NCBI RefSeq assembly: GCF_014212495.1
Contig: NZ_JACKZC010000008.1
Coordinates: forward strand, 186,001-250,000
Length of the DNA stretch: 64,000 bases
DNA from: Pontibacter sp. Tf4
GTDB taxonomy: Bacteria; Bacteroidota; Bacteroidia; Cytophagales; Hymenobacteraceae
Direction of reading: 5' to 3'
Shown here: positions 52,806 through 61,315 of the stretch, piece after piece
Numbering within the stretch: the stretch's first letter is position 1
How the letters are laid out: each line of letters begins with the position of its first letter
The notes under the pieces: model-generated
What the model was told of the DNA's origin: nothing
What the model saw: the letters and a program-made list of their open reading frames with translations, nothing else
Database searches by the model: none
Made by a program: the position numbers and the translations under genes

Positions 52806-52910
52806 GTCTGAGATAGATCTCTCACTTTGTTCGAGATGACAGTAAGTTTAAGGTTACTTATTATTTATTTTGTCATTTCGAGCCAAAGCGAGAAATCTAT
52901 TTAAAATGCA
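52806..52910. repeat. TGTCATTTCGA repeat pair left of the GIY-YIG gene
   Basis: A unit on the minus strand (ATAGATCTCTCACTTTGTTC with GAGATGACAG, 52806-52845) is followed by one on the plus strand (TGTCATTTCGAGCC with GCGAGAAATCTAT, about 52870-52905). The same unit is found in the composite elements at 24311 and 40700. No gene. Confidence 0.72.
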
Positions 52911-52968
52911 TTTTGATAGTTTCAATCTGCTTCCCATTTAATCCGGATGACATCATTAGATAATTCTA

Positions 52969-53274
52969 TTAATCATCTTGTATCTCTTGGTTAAGGAATA
53001 TCCAGAATGGATTTTGAGAATTAATCAGACTTTCCTTTTTCGCCCTACTCCACTTTTTAATTTCTTTCTCCCGCTCAATTGCATGTTCAACTTGGGTGTG
53101 TCGTTCGAAATAAATGAGATTATAGCAGTAATATCTTCCGGCATAAGTAGATGCATTCCCACTGTTCATAAAGTGTTCATGAAGCCTTCTCGGTAAATCA
53201 TTTGTTATACCAACATACAGAGTCGTTTTCTTGGGATTGGTAGTGATATAGACAAAATAATTATGCGCTCTCAT
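52969..53274 (-). CDS. GIY-YIG nuclease-domain protein
   Basis: 101 residues from the ATG at 53274 (MRAHNYFVYITTNPKKTTLYVGITNDL). The GIY-YIG fold is shown by FVYITTN and LYVGITNDLPRRLHEHF with the catalytic Arg and a later Glu region (HVEHAIEREKEIKKW). Single-domain members of this type are common in Bacteroidota and resemble UPF0213. An in-frame ATG upstream falls inside the flanking repeat. The repeats on both sides suggest the gene and repeats moved or spread together. Confidence 0.85.
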   Translation of the reverse strand: MRAHNYFVYITTNPKKTTLYVGITNDLPRRLHEHFMNSGNASTYAGRYYCYNLIYFERHTQVEHAIEREKEIKKWSRAKKESLINSQNPFWIFLNQEIQDD

Positions 53275-53279
53275 ATTTA

Positions 53280-53325
53280 TTGTCATTTCGAGCCTGAGCG
53301 AGAAATCTATCTCAGATACTACCAC
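53280..53325. repeat. TGTCATTTCGA repeat right of the GIY-YIG gene
   Basis: TGTCATTTCGAGCC with GAGCGAGAAATCTATCTCAG, nearly identical to the unit on the other side of the gene. It provides the upstream in-frame ATG for the nuclease gene. Confidence 0.72.
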
Positions 53326-53443
53326 CAACAATCTTCTAAAGTTGCTCAGACACATCGCATCGCTAACAAAACCAACTTAATCAACAACCTCCCGTAAGTC
53401 CTATTTCACTAACTGTTAAAGGCTTACGGATGGGATAACTTTA

Positions 53444-54292
53444 CTGCGCTATAGTTTATACTGCTTCTTATTCCTCTTCCCTTTCCTTGCAAAGGCACAA
53501 GCTGATGTGCCGTTTGGTGCCCGAGCTGCTGCACTTGGTAATGCCTCTGTAACAATTCCTGACCTTTGGGCATTGCACAACAACGTAGCCGGCATGGCCG
53601 CGCTCACACAACCACAAGCCGGGGCTTATGCCGAGAACAGATTCGGTGTACGGGCTTTTACTACTGTAGCACTTTTGGGTGTTTACCCGACTTCTAACTA
53701 TGGCGTGTATGGCATCAGCCTGAGCAGGTTTGGCGACGAACTATATAACCGGCAGCACATTGGCGTTGGTGCAGCACATAAACTGGGGCAGTTCAGTTTA
53801 GGTGTAAAAGCGGATATCTGGCAGGTTTCCGTTCAGGGATATGGGAGCCGCAAAGCGGCAACTATAGCAATCGGCGGGCAAGCTGAAATTGTGCCAGGAC
53901 TTTATTTTGGTGCCCACGCATACAACCTGAACCAGGCAAAACTCTCCGACTTTGAAGACGAACGCATTCCCACCATCATGAAAGCGGGGCTCAGTTACAC
54001 ACCCTACAAAAAGCTTCTGCTGTTAGCTGAGACTGAAAAGAACATCGACCATAACGCTACTTTTAAAGCCGGTATCGAGTATCAGCTGTTTCCGGATAAA
54101 TTTATAGTTCGCAGCGGGTTCCAGTCGCTAACCAACACGCTTAACTTTGGAGCTGGTTTTGTGGCCAGGCAGTTTATAGTTGATTATACTTTCGGCAATA
54201 CCACGCACCTGGGCAACAGCCACCATTTGTCGGTTAGCTATAGTTTTGGAAGCCGGGCTATAGTTCAACCTACCTCTGTAAATCAATTATAG
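53444..54292 (+). CDS. PorV/PorQ-like outer-membrane protein, non-ATG start
   Basis: About 282 residues. The mature protein begins DVPFGARAAALGNASVTIPDLWALHNNVAGMAAL, typical of the PorV/PorQ family linked to type IX secretion, and continues in beta-strands to HHLSVSYSFGS. A start at the GTG of 53507 would remove the signal peptide. Reading the frame upstream gives LRYSLYCFLFLFPFLAKAQA, a clear signal, but no ATG: the frame is open from 53420, with CTG at 53444 and ATA at 53435 as possible starts, and the nearby ATG at 53430 is out of frame. The HhH-barrel gene follows after two bases. Confidence 0.72.
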   Translation: MRYSLYCFLFLFPFLAKAQADVPFGARAAALGNASVTIPDLWALHNNVAGMAALTQPQAGAYAENRFGVRAFTTVALLGVYPTSNYGVYGISLSRFGDELYNRQHIGVGAAHKLGQFSLGVKADIWQVSVQGYGSRKAATIAIGGQAEIVPGLYFGAHAYNLNQAKLSDFEDERIPTIMKAGLSYTPYKKLLLLAETEKNIDHNATFKAGIEYQLFPDKFIVRSGFQSLTNTLNFGAGFVARQFIVDYTFGNTTHLGNSHHLSVSYSFGSRAIVQPTSVNQL

Positions 54293-54294
54293 GT

Positions 54295-56373
54295 ATGCGA
54301 CAGGTTATAATTCTATTACTGATCTTATACCTGCCACTACAACTACAGGCGCAGAACTACCCGCGCCAGACAATAGATTTCGACCTGTTTGTGCAGGAGC
54401 TATTTTCGCAGCAGGAAGACGAAAACATCTCTTACGAAGACCTGTATGAAACGCTTTTCCAGTATTACCAGCAACCTATCGATCTAAACAATACTACGCC
54501 CGAAGAACTGGCTTCGCTGTTCATCCTTTCACGCCCGCAAATCGCTTCATTTTTCCAGCACATTCAGGACAATGGCAAACTACTCAGCATTTACGAACTG
54601 CAAGCCATCCCGGGCTTCGACCTGATCACCATTTACCAGCTGCTGCCTTTTGTTAAAGTAGATGACGCCGGCTTGTATGCTGATTCGCGCCCGTTATGGC
54701 AACGCCTGATCGGGGAAGATAACAATGCACTTATAGTTCGGTACGAGCGCACGCTGCAGGAACGGCGTGGCTATAGTTCAGTTGATTCCAGCAGCAGGTC
54801 GCAGAGCAGATACCTGGGCTCACCGGATAAGCTTTTTGTACGCTACCGCAACAGCGTAGCGCAGGATTATAGTTTGGGCTTTACGGCCGAAAAAGATGCC
54901 GGCGAGGCCTTTACCTGGGACCCCGACACCCGCCGCTATGGTTTCGATTTTTATACAGCGCATTTCCAGCTATACAACAAAGGCAGGTTTAAAACCATAG
55001 CGCTCGGCGATTACCAGTTACAGATCGGTCAGGGATTACAATTGTCGTCGGGGTACAGCGTGGGCAAAGGCAGCGAAACGATAACTACGATTAGTCGGGC
55101 TAACCTGGGCATACGGCCCTATAGTTCTGTGTTGGAATCAGCCTTTTTCAGGGGTGCGGCGGTAACCTATCGTTTAAAAGATGACCTGAACCTAACAGGT
55201 TTTTACTCCACCAAACGCACCGACGCAAATTTACAGACCGACACGATCTCTGATGTTAGCGAAACTTTTACCGGCATCCAGACTTCCGGCTTTCACAGAA
55301 CCGCAACTGAACTGGCTAACAAAGGGCGCGTGCGGGAGCAGATTTTTGGCGGCAGTTTGCAGTATCAGAAACGGGCTTTTACCATTGGTTTTACGGCCGT
55401 AGGAACCAGCTATAGTTCACCTATCAAAAAGACCGATGCCCCTTACCAGCGTTTCGAGTTTAACGGCAGCAGCAACTATACAGCCGGCGCCAACTATAGT
55501 TTTACCTGGCAGAATGTGTACCTGTTCGGCGAGACAGCTATGAGCAAAAGCGGTGGAATTGGCAGTATAAATGGCCTGATCGCGAACCTGTCTGACAAAG
55601 CGGAAGTGGCCATGCTGTACCGGTACTATAGCCGCGATTTCCATAGTTTGTATGGCGGCGCTTTTGGCGAAGGCAGCCGGAACATCAATGAGCGGGGCTT
55701 TTATACCGGCATCAAACTAAAGCCAATTGCCCGCTGGGAAATTACCGCCTATTACGACCGCTTTACCTTTCCGTGGCTGCGCTACCGCGTTGATGCCCCG
55801 TCGTATGGAGACGAATACCTGGTGCGGCTCTACTTTAAACCCAACCGACAGAGCGCCCTCTACGGCCAGTTCCGCACCGAAAGCAAAGGCCTGAACGCCC
55901 CCAACAACACTACAACTATAGACTATGTAGCACAAGCCCTGCGGCGCAACTACCTGTTATATTATGAATTCGCACCAACGCCAGCACTCAGTTTAAAAAG
56001 CCGCGTTCAGTTCAGCAGTTACGAGCACGAAGCCCCAAAGCAAACCGGTTACCTCATAGCCCAGGACATAAACTATAGTTTCAAAAATATCCGCCTCAGC
56101 ACCCGTTACGCCCTTTTCGACACCGACAGTTACGACACCCGCCAGTATGTGTACGAACGCGACGTGCTATATGCGTTTTCTATTCCAGCACTCAGCGGCA
56201 AAGGTACGCGGGTGTATGCATTGCTACAGTTCCAACTAATCCGCGACTTGGATGTATGGATAAAATATGGTATCACCAACTATAGAAATGTGGAGACCAT
56301 TGGCTCGGGATTGGAAACTATCGAAGGCGCTACGAGATCAGATGTGAAAGCGCAGGTTAGGTATAAGTTTTAA
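54295..56373 (+). CDS. Helix-hairpin-helix plus outer-membrane barrel protein
   Basis: 692 residues with a signal peptide ending near LQLQAQ. The N-terminal part has helix-hairpin-helix-like repeats (PIDLNNTTPEELASLFILSRPQIASFF near residue 62 and LLSIYELQAIPGFDLITIYQLLPF near 97), as in ComEA-type DNA-binding domains. From about residue 140 the sequence is a beta-barrel ending in DVKAQVRYKF with a terminal aromatic. Directly downstream of the PorQ-like gene. DNA uptake or envelope assembly are conceivable but unproven roles. It contains eight CTATAG motifs by my count. Confidence 0.75.
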   Translation: MRQVIILLLILYLPLQLQAQNYPRQTIDFDLFVQELFSQQEDENISYEDLYETLFQYYQQPIDLNNTTPEELASLFILSRPQIASFFQHIQDNGKLLSIYELQAIPGFDLITIYQLLPFVKVDDAGLYADSRPLWQRLIGEDNNALIVRYERTLQERRGYSSVDSSSRSQSRYLGSPDKLFVRYRNSVAQDYSLGFTAEKDAGEAFTWDPDTRRYGFDFYTAHFQLYNKGRFKTIALGDYQLQIGQGLQLSSGYSVGKGSETITTISRANLGIRPYSSVLESAFFRGAAVTYRLKDDLNLTGFYSTKRTDANLQTDTISDVSETFTGIQTSGFHRTATELANKGRVREQIFGGSLQYQKRAFTIGFTAVGTSYSSPIKKTDAPYQRFEFNGSSNYTAGANYSFTWQNVYLFGETAMSKSGGIGSINGLIANLSDKAEVAMLYRYYSRDFHSLYGGAFGEGSRNINERGFYTGIKLKPIARWEITAYYDRFTFPWLRYRVDAPSYGDEYLVRLYFKPNRQSALYGQFRTESKGLNAPNNTTTIDYVAQALRRNYLLYYEFAPTPALSLKSRVQFSSYEHEAPKQTGYLIAQDINYSFKNIRLSTRYALFDTDSYDTRQYVYERDVLYAFSIPALSGKGTRVYALLQFQLIRDLDVWIKYGITNYRNVETIGSGLETIEGATRSDVKAQVRYKF

Positions 56374-56377
56374 GTTA

Positions 56378-56791
56378 TTAATTATCGCAGTGTATTAGTG
56401 GCCTGTCATCCTGTGCTACATAAAAATTGATGTGTACTGAGTCACCTGCTTGAAAAACAACAGGGGTAGTTTCAATATCACGGCATCCTATGTACCTGCT
56501 TACCAATGAATATCCTACACTGAATGGCTTTGTTTTGAAACTGAAGTTTCCTTGTTTATTGTCTGCATAAGCACAACCATATTTAACCACAGCACCTTCT
56601 AAAAGTCCTTTTGAGGCAACATCAAATACATTTCCACCCACATACACGCTATCCTGAGCAGCCAGATGCATGCTCTTGTATACTTTGAATGTATAACCTC
56701 CTTTGTTATAAGTTGGTGTAAGTACTAACTGTTCTGTTTTGCAGCTGACGAGGAAAGTTAAGAGCGCAAGGCAAAGTAGCAGGTTTCTCAT
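56378..56791 (-). CDS. Lipoprotein of unknown function
   Basis: 137 residues from the ATG at 56791 (MRNLLLCLALLTFLVSC), which opens a lipoprotein signal; an ATG nine bases upstream also fits. The mature part (VYVGGNVFDVASKGLLEGAVVKYGCAYADNKQGNFSFKTKPF) resembles a CarboxypepD_reg-like beta-sandwich. Three or four cysteines are present. It is convergent with the HhH-barrel gene with a four-base gap. Confidence 0.65.
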   Translation of the reverse strand: MRNLLLCLALLTFLVSCKTEQLVLTPTYNKGGYTFKVYKSMHLAAQDSVYVGGNVFDVASKGLLEGAVVKYGCAYADNKQGNFSFKTKPFSVGYSLVSRYIGCRDIETTPVVFQAGDSVHINFYVAQDDRPLIHCDN

Positions 56792-56884
56792 ATTAGTCAT
56801 TTTGTAGTTTAGCTTTTAGTTACTTAGATGCCAGAACCTTCTATTTTCCATAAACCGAATTAAAATTACTCAGCTAACACGTTG

Positions 56885-57035
56885 CTGGCATGGGTCTGCA
56901 ATCGAACTGGGCCGGAGGCCCAAACTATAGTCCGACACGAGGGAGGACGCTCGCGCCATAAAGACTTTACCCCTCCTGATTTTAGGAGGGGACAGGGGAG
57001 GTAATTCCCCTCCTCGGAGGGGTTAGGGGTGGGTT
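56885..57035. repeat. Decayed REP-like hairpin and C/G-block direct repeats
   Basis: GCTGGCATGGG, then GGGCC-GGA-GGCCC (56909-56921), are remnants of the frame seen at 40584 and 44787. CCCCTCCT-N-AGGAGGGG-ACAGGGGAGG and CCCCTCCT-CGG-AGGGG-TTAGGGGTGG follow as two direct copies (56969-57035). They fill the gap before sigZ's stop. Confidence 0.6.
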
Positions 57036-57067
57036 AATCGGACCACGAAACCTATAACTGCCCACAA

Positions 57068-57664
57068 CTACAACCCTTGCAGCGGCTTACAGCTGTCTTT
57101 TACAGTAGCGGAAACGATACTGCCGTCGTGGCTGAACTCCAGGTGGCAACATTCTATGAACAGGGCTTTTAGTTTTTCGCGGCCGCGCTGCACCCTTGAT
57201 TTTGCGCCGGAATAGGAAATACCTAAACGCTCCGCAATTTCTTTCTGGCTTACTCCTTCCAGTTCGCTCAGGCGCAGGGCTTCGGCATATTCTTCAGGCA
57301 GTAAACTGATCAGTGGTGCAACCAAGGCTTCTACATCATGGCGGGTGTCGTCGGGTAGTTCTTCCAGCTCTACTTCAGCTATAGTCTGGTAGCGGCTGCT
57401 TTCCCTGAAAAAATCGTAGACGGCGTTGCGGGTTATCTGGTAGAGCCAGGCTTTTATATTCTTTACTTCAGGGAGCTGTTCGCAGTTTTTGTAGATTTTC
57501 AGGTATAGTTGCTGCAGGATGTCGTTGGCTTCGTCTTTGTCTAAAATACGCTTCATCACAAAGCCTTTCAGCTGCGCCTCGTAAGCCAGAAAAACGGGTG
57601 CTACCGCCGAGCATGTGTCGGTCGTCAGCTTTTGAGGTGCAGAGTTGTCACAGCAATTTTTCAT
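57068..57664 (-). CDS. sigZ: RNA polymerase sigma factor SigZ (ECF-like)
   Basis: 198 residues. Region 2 is seen as AQLKGFVMKRILDKDEANDILQQLYLKIYKN near residue 30, with INAWLYQITRNAVYDFFR-like sequence near 75 (here IKAWLYQITRNAVYDFF). Region 4 is LPEEYAEALRLSELEGVSQKEIAERLGISYSGAKSRVQRGREKLK near 120. The cysteine-bearing tail FIECCHLEFSHDG with DSCKP matches SigZ. No anti-sigma factor is adjacent; two cysteines at CC suggest metal or arsenic sensing, which is speculation. Downstream of arsN1 and arsI on the same strand. Confidence 0.88.
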   Translation of the reverse strand: MKNCCDNSAPQKLTTDTCSAVAPVFLAYEAQLKGFVMKRILDKDEANDILQQLYLKIYKNCEQLPEVKNIKAWLYQITRNAVYDFFRESSRYQTIAEVELEELPDDTRHDVEALVAPLISLLPEEYAEALRLSELEGVSQKEIAERLGISYSGAKSRVQRGREKLKALFIECCHLEFSHDGSIVSATVKDSCKPLQGL

Positions 57665-57682
57665 CGGTAAACTATAGTTGGC

Positions 57683-58195
57683 TTAAACTCCTACTCTGTT
57701 ACTCCGGCGTTCCATCAGGCAGATATCGCGCCACTGGCCGTGTAGCTGGCCCAGCCTTTCACGTACACCTACTATCCTGAAGCCACATTGTTCGTGCAGG
57801 TGTATACTTGCTTTGTTCTCGTTGATAATACCAGCCTGCAGCGTCCAGATACCCGCCTGCTCCGATTGACGCACCAGCTCCCGCAACAGCAGTTTACCGA
57901 TACCCTGTCGTTTAAAATCAGGATGCACATACACGGTATCTTCGGCCACGCCGGCATACACGCACCTACCAGACACGGCTGACAAAGCAGCCCAACCTGC
58001 TACCCTATTATTTTGTAGTGCCACCAGGCGGCAGATCTTCATAAATTTGGCATCCCAATCGGCCCATTCAGGGGCTTTGGTCTCTAAGGTGGCGTTGCCT
58101 GTGGCCATGCCCAGTTCGTAAATTTCTTTAACCTGCGGGTAGTGCTCCGGCAACAGATCAGTAACTATAGTTTGTGCGGTAGTTTTGGCTTGCAT
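57683..58195 (-). CDS. arsN1: ArsN1-family GNAT acetyltransferase
   Basis: 170 residues. The sequence DLLPEHYPQVKEIYELGMATGNATLETKAPEWADWDAKFM, then CVYAGVAEDTVYVHPDFKRQGIGKLLLRELV near residue 75 and LQAGIINENKASIHLHEQCGFRIVGVRERLGQLHGQWRDICLMERRS to the end, fits the phosphinothricin/arsinothricin acetyltransferase group. QGIGKLL is the acetyl-CoA loop. ArsN1 acetylates the amino group of arsinothricin, making it harmless. The neighbour arsI supports the arsenical assignment over plain phosphinothricin resistance. Confidence 0.85.
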   Translation of the reverse strand: MQAKTTAQTIVTDLLPEHYPQVKEIYELGMATGNATLETKAPEWADWDAKFMKICRLVALQNNRVAGWAALSAVSGRCVYAGVAEDTVYVHPDFKRQGIGKLLLRELVRQSEQAGIWTLQAGIINENKASIHLHEQCGFRIVGVRERLGQLHGQWRDICLMERRSNRVGV

Positions 58196-58277
58196 AGGTG
58201 GCTCAATTTAACGGAAAGCAGCAATAGCGGCAAGTAAAAATTTACCTGCCGCCTTACTTTTATAGTTCTATAATGTA

Positions 58278-58688
58278 CTAAACGATCGCTTCAATTTTAC
58301 GGGCATTGGCACCTTCGCCGTAAACAGTTGCTTCCCCAAAGGTGTAAAATGCTTCCCAGTCCACGCCCTGTGGGTCTGTTATCCACGACTTCTCAGATTT
58401 AGCATAGCAGCAGGTGCATTTACCTTCTTCCCTTATAGCGCCTTTCGCTTTTTTCAGGTTACCGTATACTTCAGCCAGTTCTTCTTCGCTCTCAGCCTGA
58501 ATACCTAAATGCTCGATGCCTGCATTTTCAGGGTGCAGCGAAATGGCAAAATTTATACGTGGGTCTTCGAGCATCCATTTGGCATAATCCTCTTTCAGTA
58601 CAGTGGGCTCAGTGGCGAAAAGGGCGGTATAAAATCCTACTGATTCTTCCAGGTTCTTTACTCTAACATTAACGTGAAATCTTTTCAT
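58278..58688 (-). CDS. arsI: ArsI/CadI-family organoarsenical lyase
   Basis: 136 residues. VOC-fold non-heme iron dioxygenase that cuts the carbon-arsenic bond of trivalent organoarsenicals. The fold opens MKRFHVNVRVKNLEESVGFYTALF and contains IEHLGIQAESEEELAE near residue 62. The vicinal cysteines of the family are in KCTCCYAKSEKSW near residue 92, and a following DPQGVDWEAF carries the third metal ligand. It is upstream of arsN1 and sigZ on the same strand with an 82-base gap. A CadI (cadmium) role cannot be excluded, but arsN1 next to it favours arsenic. Confidence 0.9.
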   Translation of the reverse strand: MKRFHVNVRVKNLEESVGFYTALFATEPTVLKEDYAKWMLEDPRINFAISLHPENAGIEHLGIQAESEEELAEVYGNLKKAKGAIREEGKCTCCYAKSEKSWITDPQGVDWEAFYTFGEATVYGEGANARKIEAIV

Positions 58689-58759
58689 GGCTCTTATAGT
58701 TTAAGGTGTTTTGTTTCGTTTTACACCCTGATGACGGAGCCACTTCTAAAAAGACGCAA

Positions 58760-58784
58760 CCCACAGAAAATATTTTTCTGTGGG
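58760..58784 (-). terminator. Probable terminator of the upstream membrane-protein gene
   Basis: CCCACAGAAAA pairs with TTTTCTGTGGG around a three-base loop; on the minus strand TTGCGTCTTTTT follows. It lies between the stop of the 58815-59276 gene and the start of arsI. Confidence 0.6.
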
Positions 58785-58814
58785 CTGCGATTGAGATTTA
58801 CAGTTTAAGTATAT

Positions 58815-59276
58815 CTATAATACAGGCGACATAAAAAATAGAAGCGGGATTATCATAATGACGGTAACAACAGCACAAACTATTCCCATCCAAACTGAAC
58901 GCCAAACAGAGTAAAAGGCTCCGTTCTGTTGTTCATGCTCAAGCAATATATTATTCTGGTATTTCTTAGCTACAAAGTAAGCTATACCCCCGTTGATCCA
59001 AGGTATTACAATATTAGGAATTCGATCTATCACAGGCTCGGGTAACAGCATCATCACTCCAAAAAGTAAATAGGTATAGATGATCGCCCAGATGATGATA
59101 CTTTTGGCACCCTCTTCTTCCCCAGTAGTTGTATAGTTTCTATACATCATATACCCGGCAGCTATAGGCCCTCCTAAAACAGTAGCTACCATAATAGGAT
59201 TCAGGTTATAGTATTTCTCTTCGGGCACACTTGGCACGTTTTCTCCCGCTGCCACTTCGGTATTCTCCTCTATCAT
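58815..59276 (-). CDS. Membrane protein of unknown function
   Basis: 153 residues. After an acidic, polar N-terminus (IEENTEVAAGENVPSVPEEKYY) come about four membrane segments: NPIMVATVLGGPIAAGYMMY, SIIIWAIIYTYLLFGVMMLL, IVIPWINGGIAYFVA and WMGIVCAVVTVIMIIPLLFFM. No family is recognised. It is 48 bases after the first DUF3857 gene on the same strand and may be part of that run. Confidence 0.6.
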   Translation of the reverse strand: MIEENTEVAAGENVPSVPEEKYYNLNPIMVATVLGGPIAAGYMMYRNYTTTGEEEGAKSIIIWAIIYTYLLFGVMMLLPEPVIDRIPNIVIPWINGGIAYFVAKKYQNNILLEHEQQNGAFYSVWRSVWMGIVCAVVTVIMIIPLLFFMSPVL

Positions 59277-59324
59277 TTGTAAAAGGTAAATGGTATTAAA
59301 TAAAATTCATGGCTAACTATAACC

Positions 59325-61220
59325 CTACTGCACATTCTTCACAAACACCAGCTGCTGACTGTCAGATTTCACGATGCTGTTCATAAAGTCCAGTAGTTTG
59401 GTATAGGCTTCCGGTTTGTGACGGCCTTTGTTCAGTTGCAGCGTGCGGATATAGGTTACCTGCTGCCCGTCTACTTTTACAGTTGTTTTAAAAGAACCGA
59501 ACTCTGTTTTATGCTCCGTATCGCTTGGTTTGTGCTCCAGTGCATAACCCGACGGCACTTCGTACACAATGGTGTCTACTTCTGTATAAGCCATTTTGCG
59601 TTCCACATCCCACTGCCGTTTCTCAATAATGTTTGGTGTGCTGTTCCATTTGTTCATCAGGTTTGGCGTCAGGAACATGCGTTTGCCACTGATAGTAGCA
59701 CACTGGCGCAGCGTGAGCTCCAGCGTTTCGTCCACTTCAGGCAGGCGGTCTTTTTTCAGGTTAAGCGAGAACTTGTTCAGCTCAAACGCAGGTATGCCAA
59801 TGTTGCGGTAAAGCCATTTGCGCTGATCCTCCGGCGAGGCCGAGTTGATCAGCCTGGCATACACCTCGTGGTCCTGGCCTGTGTAGCGGGTATGGGCGCT
59901 GGCAGTACCGTTGCCTTTGTCGTCCAGTTTCACTTTTACGGTGCGGTGGTGCGTGTTTTCAGCAGCTGTGTAAACCGGGGTCTTCACCAGTTTGCCGCCT
60001 TCCGGGGTTATTAACAAGGCTTTGCGGTTACCTGTAAAGCTACCCGAGTAACCCGCCGCTTCGGTCTGGCTGGTGCACTCAAGCCACAGTGTGTCCTGCT
60101 CCATTGGTACCGATAATACAACGTGGTTAAACTGGCTGCTCGGGAAATCATCACGCAGATCAGGTGCATCTTCGCCGGCCCGTATCAGGGCATAATAAGA
60201 ATCTATACCTGCCACTTTCAGCATCGACAGCGTATAGTTGGTGAGCGCCTTGCAGTCGCCGTAGCCTTTGCTGTCCACAAAGCTGGCCTCAAACGGTTGC
60301 CAGCCACCTATGCCCAACTGTATCGACACATACCGGGTGTTGCTTTGCAGATACTCGTAAATACGTTTTACTTTTTCTTCTTTGGTTTTGGCATCGGCTA
60401 CAAGGGCTTTTATTTTAGCTTTTGTGGCTTCCGGTAGCTCATCGCGGCCGGCATTCAGCTTGTTCATCCACTGCCCGAAGCTCTGCCACGTGCTCATGTC
60501 GCCGGCATAGCCCTGCACTTCAAAGGTGGTAGGCGCTGTATGCACCAATGGCACCAACTCTGTAAAGTCAGGCATATAAGGCTCTGCCTTAAAAGAAGTC
60601 AGGTCGTTTACCTGCCAGATGTAGATATCGTACCCGCCTTCTTTTTTTATAGTTACCGGACTTTGCAGGTTCTGTTCGCGGTAGCGCATTTTCATACCAG
60701 CCGGCATCACTACTGTAAATACTGATTTTGCAACCGACAGATTTTCTTCATCAAGGGGCACCCAGCGTGGGTAAAACATCATGTTGGAAGAAGTGGTCTG
60801 GTACTCAAACTCCACTACAAACGGGTACATGGTGTGCGTCAGGTCGGCGATCTTCATGCGGTTATCTTCAAACAACGACACCCCCGACACAGCACTTACA
60901 TCCGCCACATCACTGCTCTTCAGCGATTTTATCTTCTTCCCGTTTCTATCAAAAGAAACGCCTTTCAGGTAATTTACCTTCGAGAGCTTGTCGTAGGGCA
61001 CGTACATTTTAGCGCGGTGCAGCCCGTTCTCGTTCAGGATGGTAAGGTTTACCTTGTAAGTAGTAGTAGCTGAGGCCGGTGATAGCACCGTAAAAACGGT
61101 TTCCTCGGAATTGACCACCACATTGGCGCCCTTGGTAAGGTCGGCGGTGCGGGCAGCTATAGTTGCAAATGGCAGGGCCAGCCACAGTAGTAAGGGCAAA
61201 ACGGCCAGTTTGTATCTCAT
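59325..61220 (-). CDS. DUF3857/transglutaminase-like exported protein
   Basis: 631 residues with a signal peptide ending near FATIAA. The DUF3857 N-terminal domain (residues 30-250, for example VNLTILNENGLHRAKMYVPYDKLSKVNYLKGVSF) is followed by a transglutaminase-like core with GYGDCKALTNYTLSMLKVAGID near residue 320 (catalytic Cys), SSQFNHVVLSV near 370 (His) and LWLECTSQTE near 385. The C-terminal part is a DUF3858-like beta domain. The intact triad suggests a periplasmic protease or crosslinking enzyme. First of three tandem paralogues. Confidence 0.85.
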   Translation of the reverse strand: MRYKLAVLPLLLWLALPFATIAARTADLTKGANVVVNSEETVFTVLSPASATTTYKVNLTILNENGLHRAKMYVPYDKLSKVNYLKGVSFDRNGKKIKSLKSSDVADVSAVSGVSLFEDNRMKIADLTHTMYPFVVEFEYQTTSSNMMFYPRWVPLDEENLSVAKSVFTVVMPAGMKMRYREQNLQSPVTIKKEGGYDIYIWQVNDLTSFKAEPYMPDFTELVPLVHTAPTTFEVQGYAGDMSTWQSFGQWMNKLNAGRDELPEATKAKIKALVADAKTKEEKVKRIYEYLQSNTRYVSIQLGIGGWQPFEASFVDSKGYGDCKALTNYTLSMLKVAGIDSYYALIRAGEDAPDLRDDFPSSQFNHVVLSVPMEQDTLWLECTSQTEAAGYSGSFTGNRKALLITPEGGKLVKTPVYTAAENTHHRTVKVKLDDKGNGTASAHTRYTGQDHEVYARLINSASPEDQRKWLYRNIGIPAFELNKFSLNLKKDRLPEVDETLELTLRQCATISGKRMFLTPNLMNKWNSTPNIIEKRQWDVERKMAYTEVDTIVYEVPSGYALEHKPSDTEHKTEFGSFKTTVKVDGQQVTYIRTLQLNKGRHKPEAYTKLLDFMNSIVKSDSQQLVFVKNVQ

Positions 61221-61315
61221 AAAATGGTTGGGTAAGTATAAACCGGCAACTGCAAACCCAGGCTGCTGCCCGGGCTATAGTTGCCGGCTTATAGTGATAA
61301 ACTATAAATTACAAA

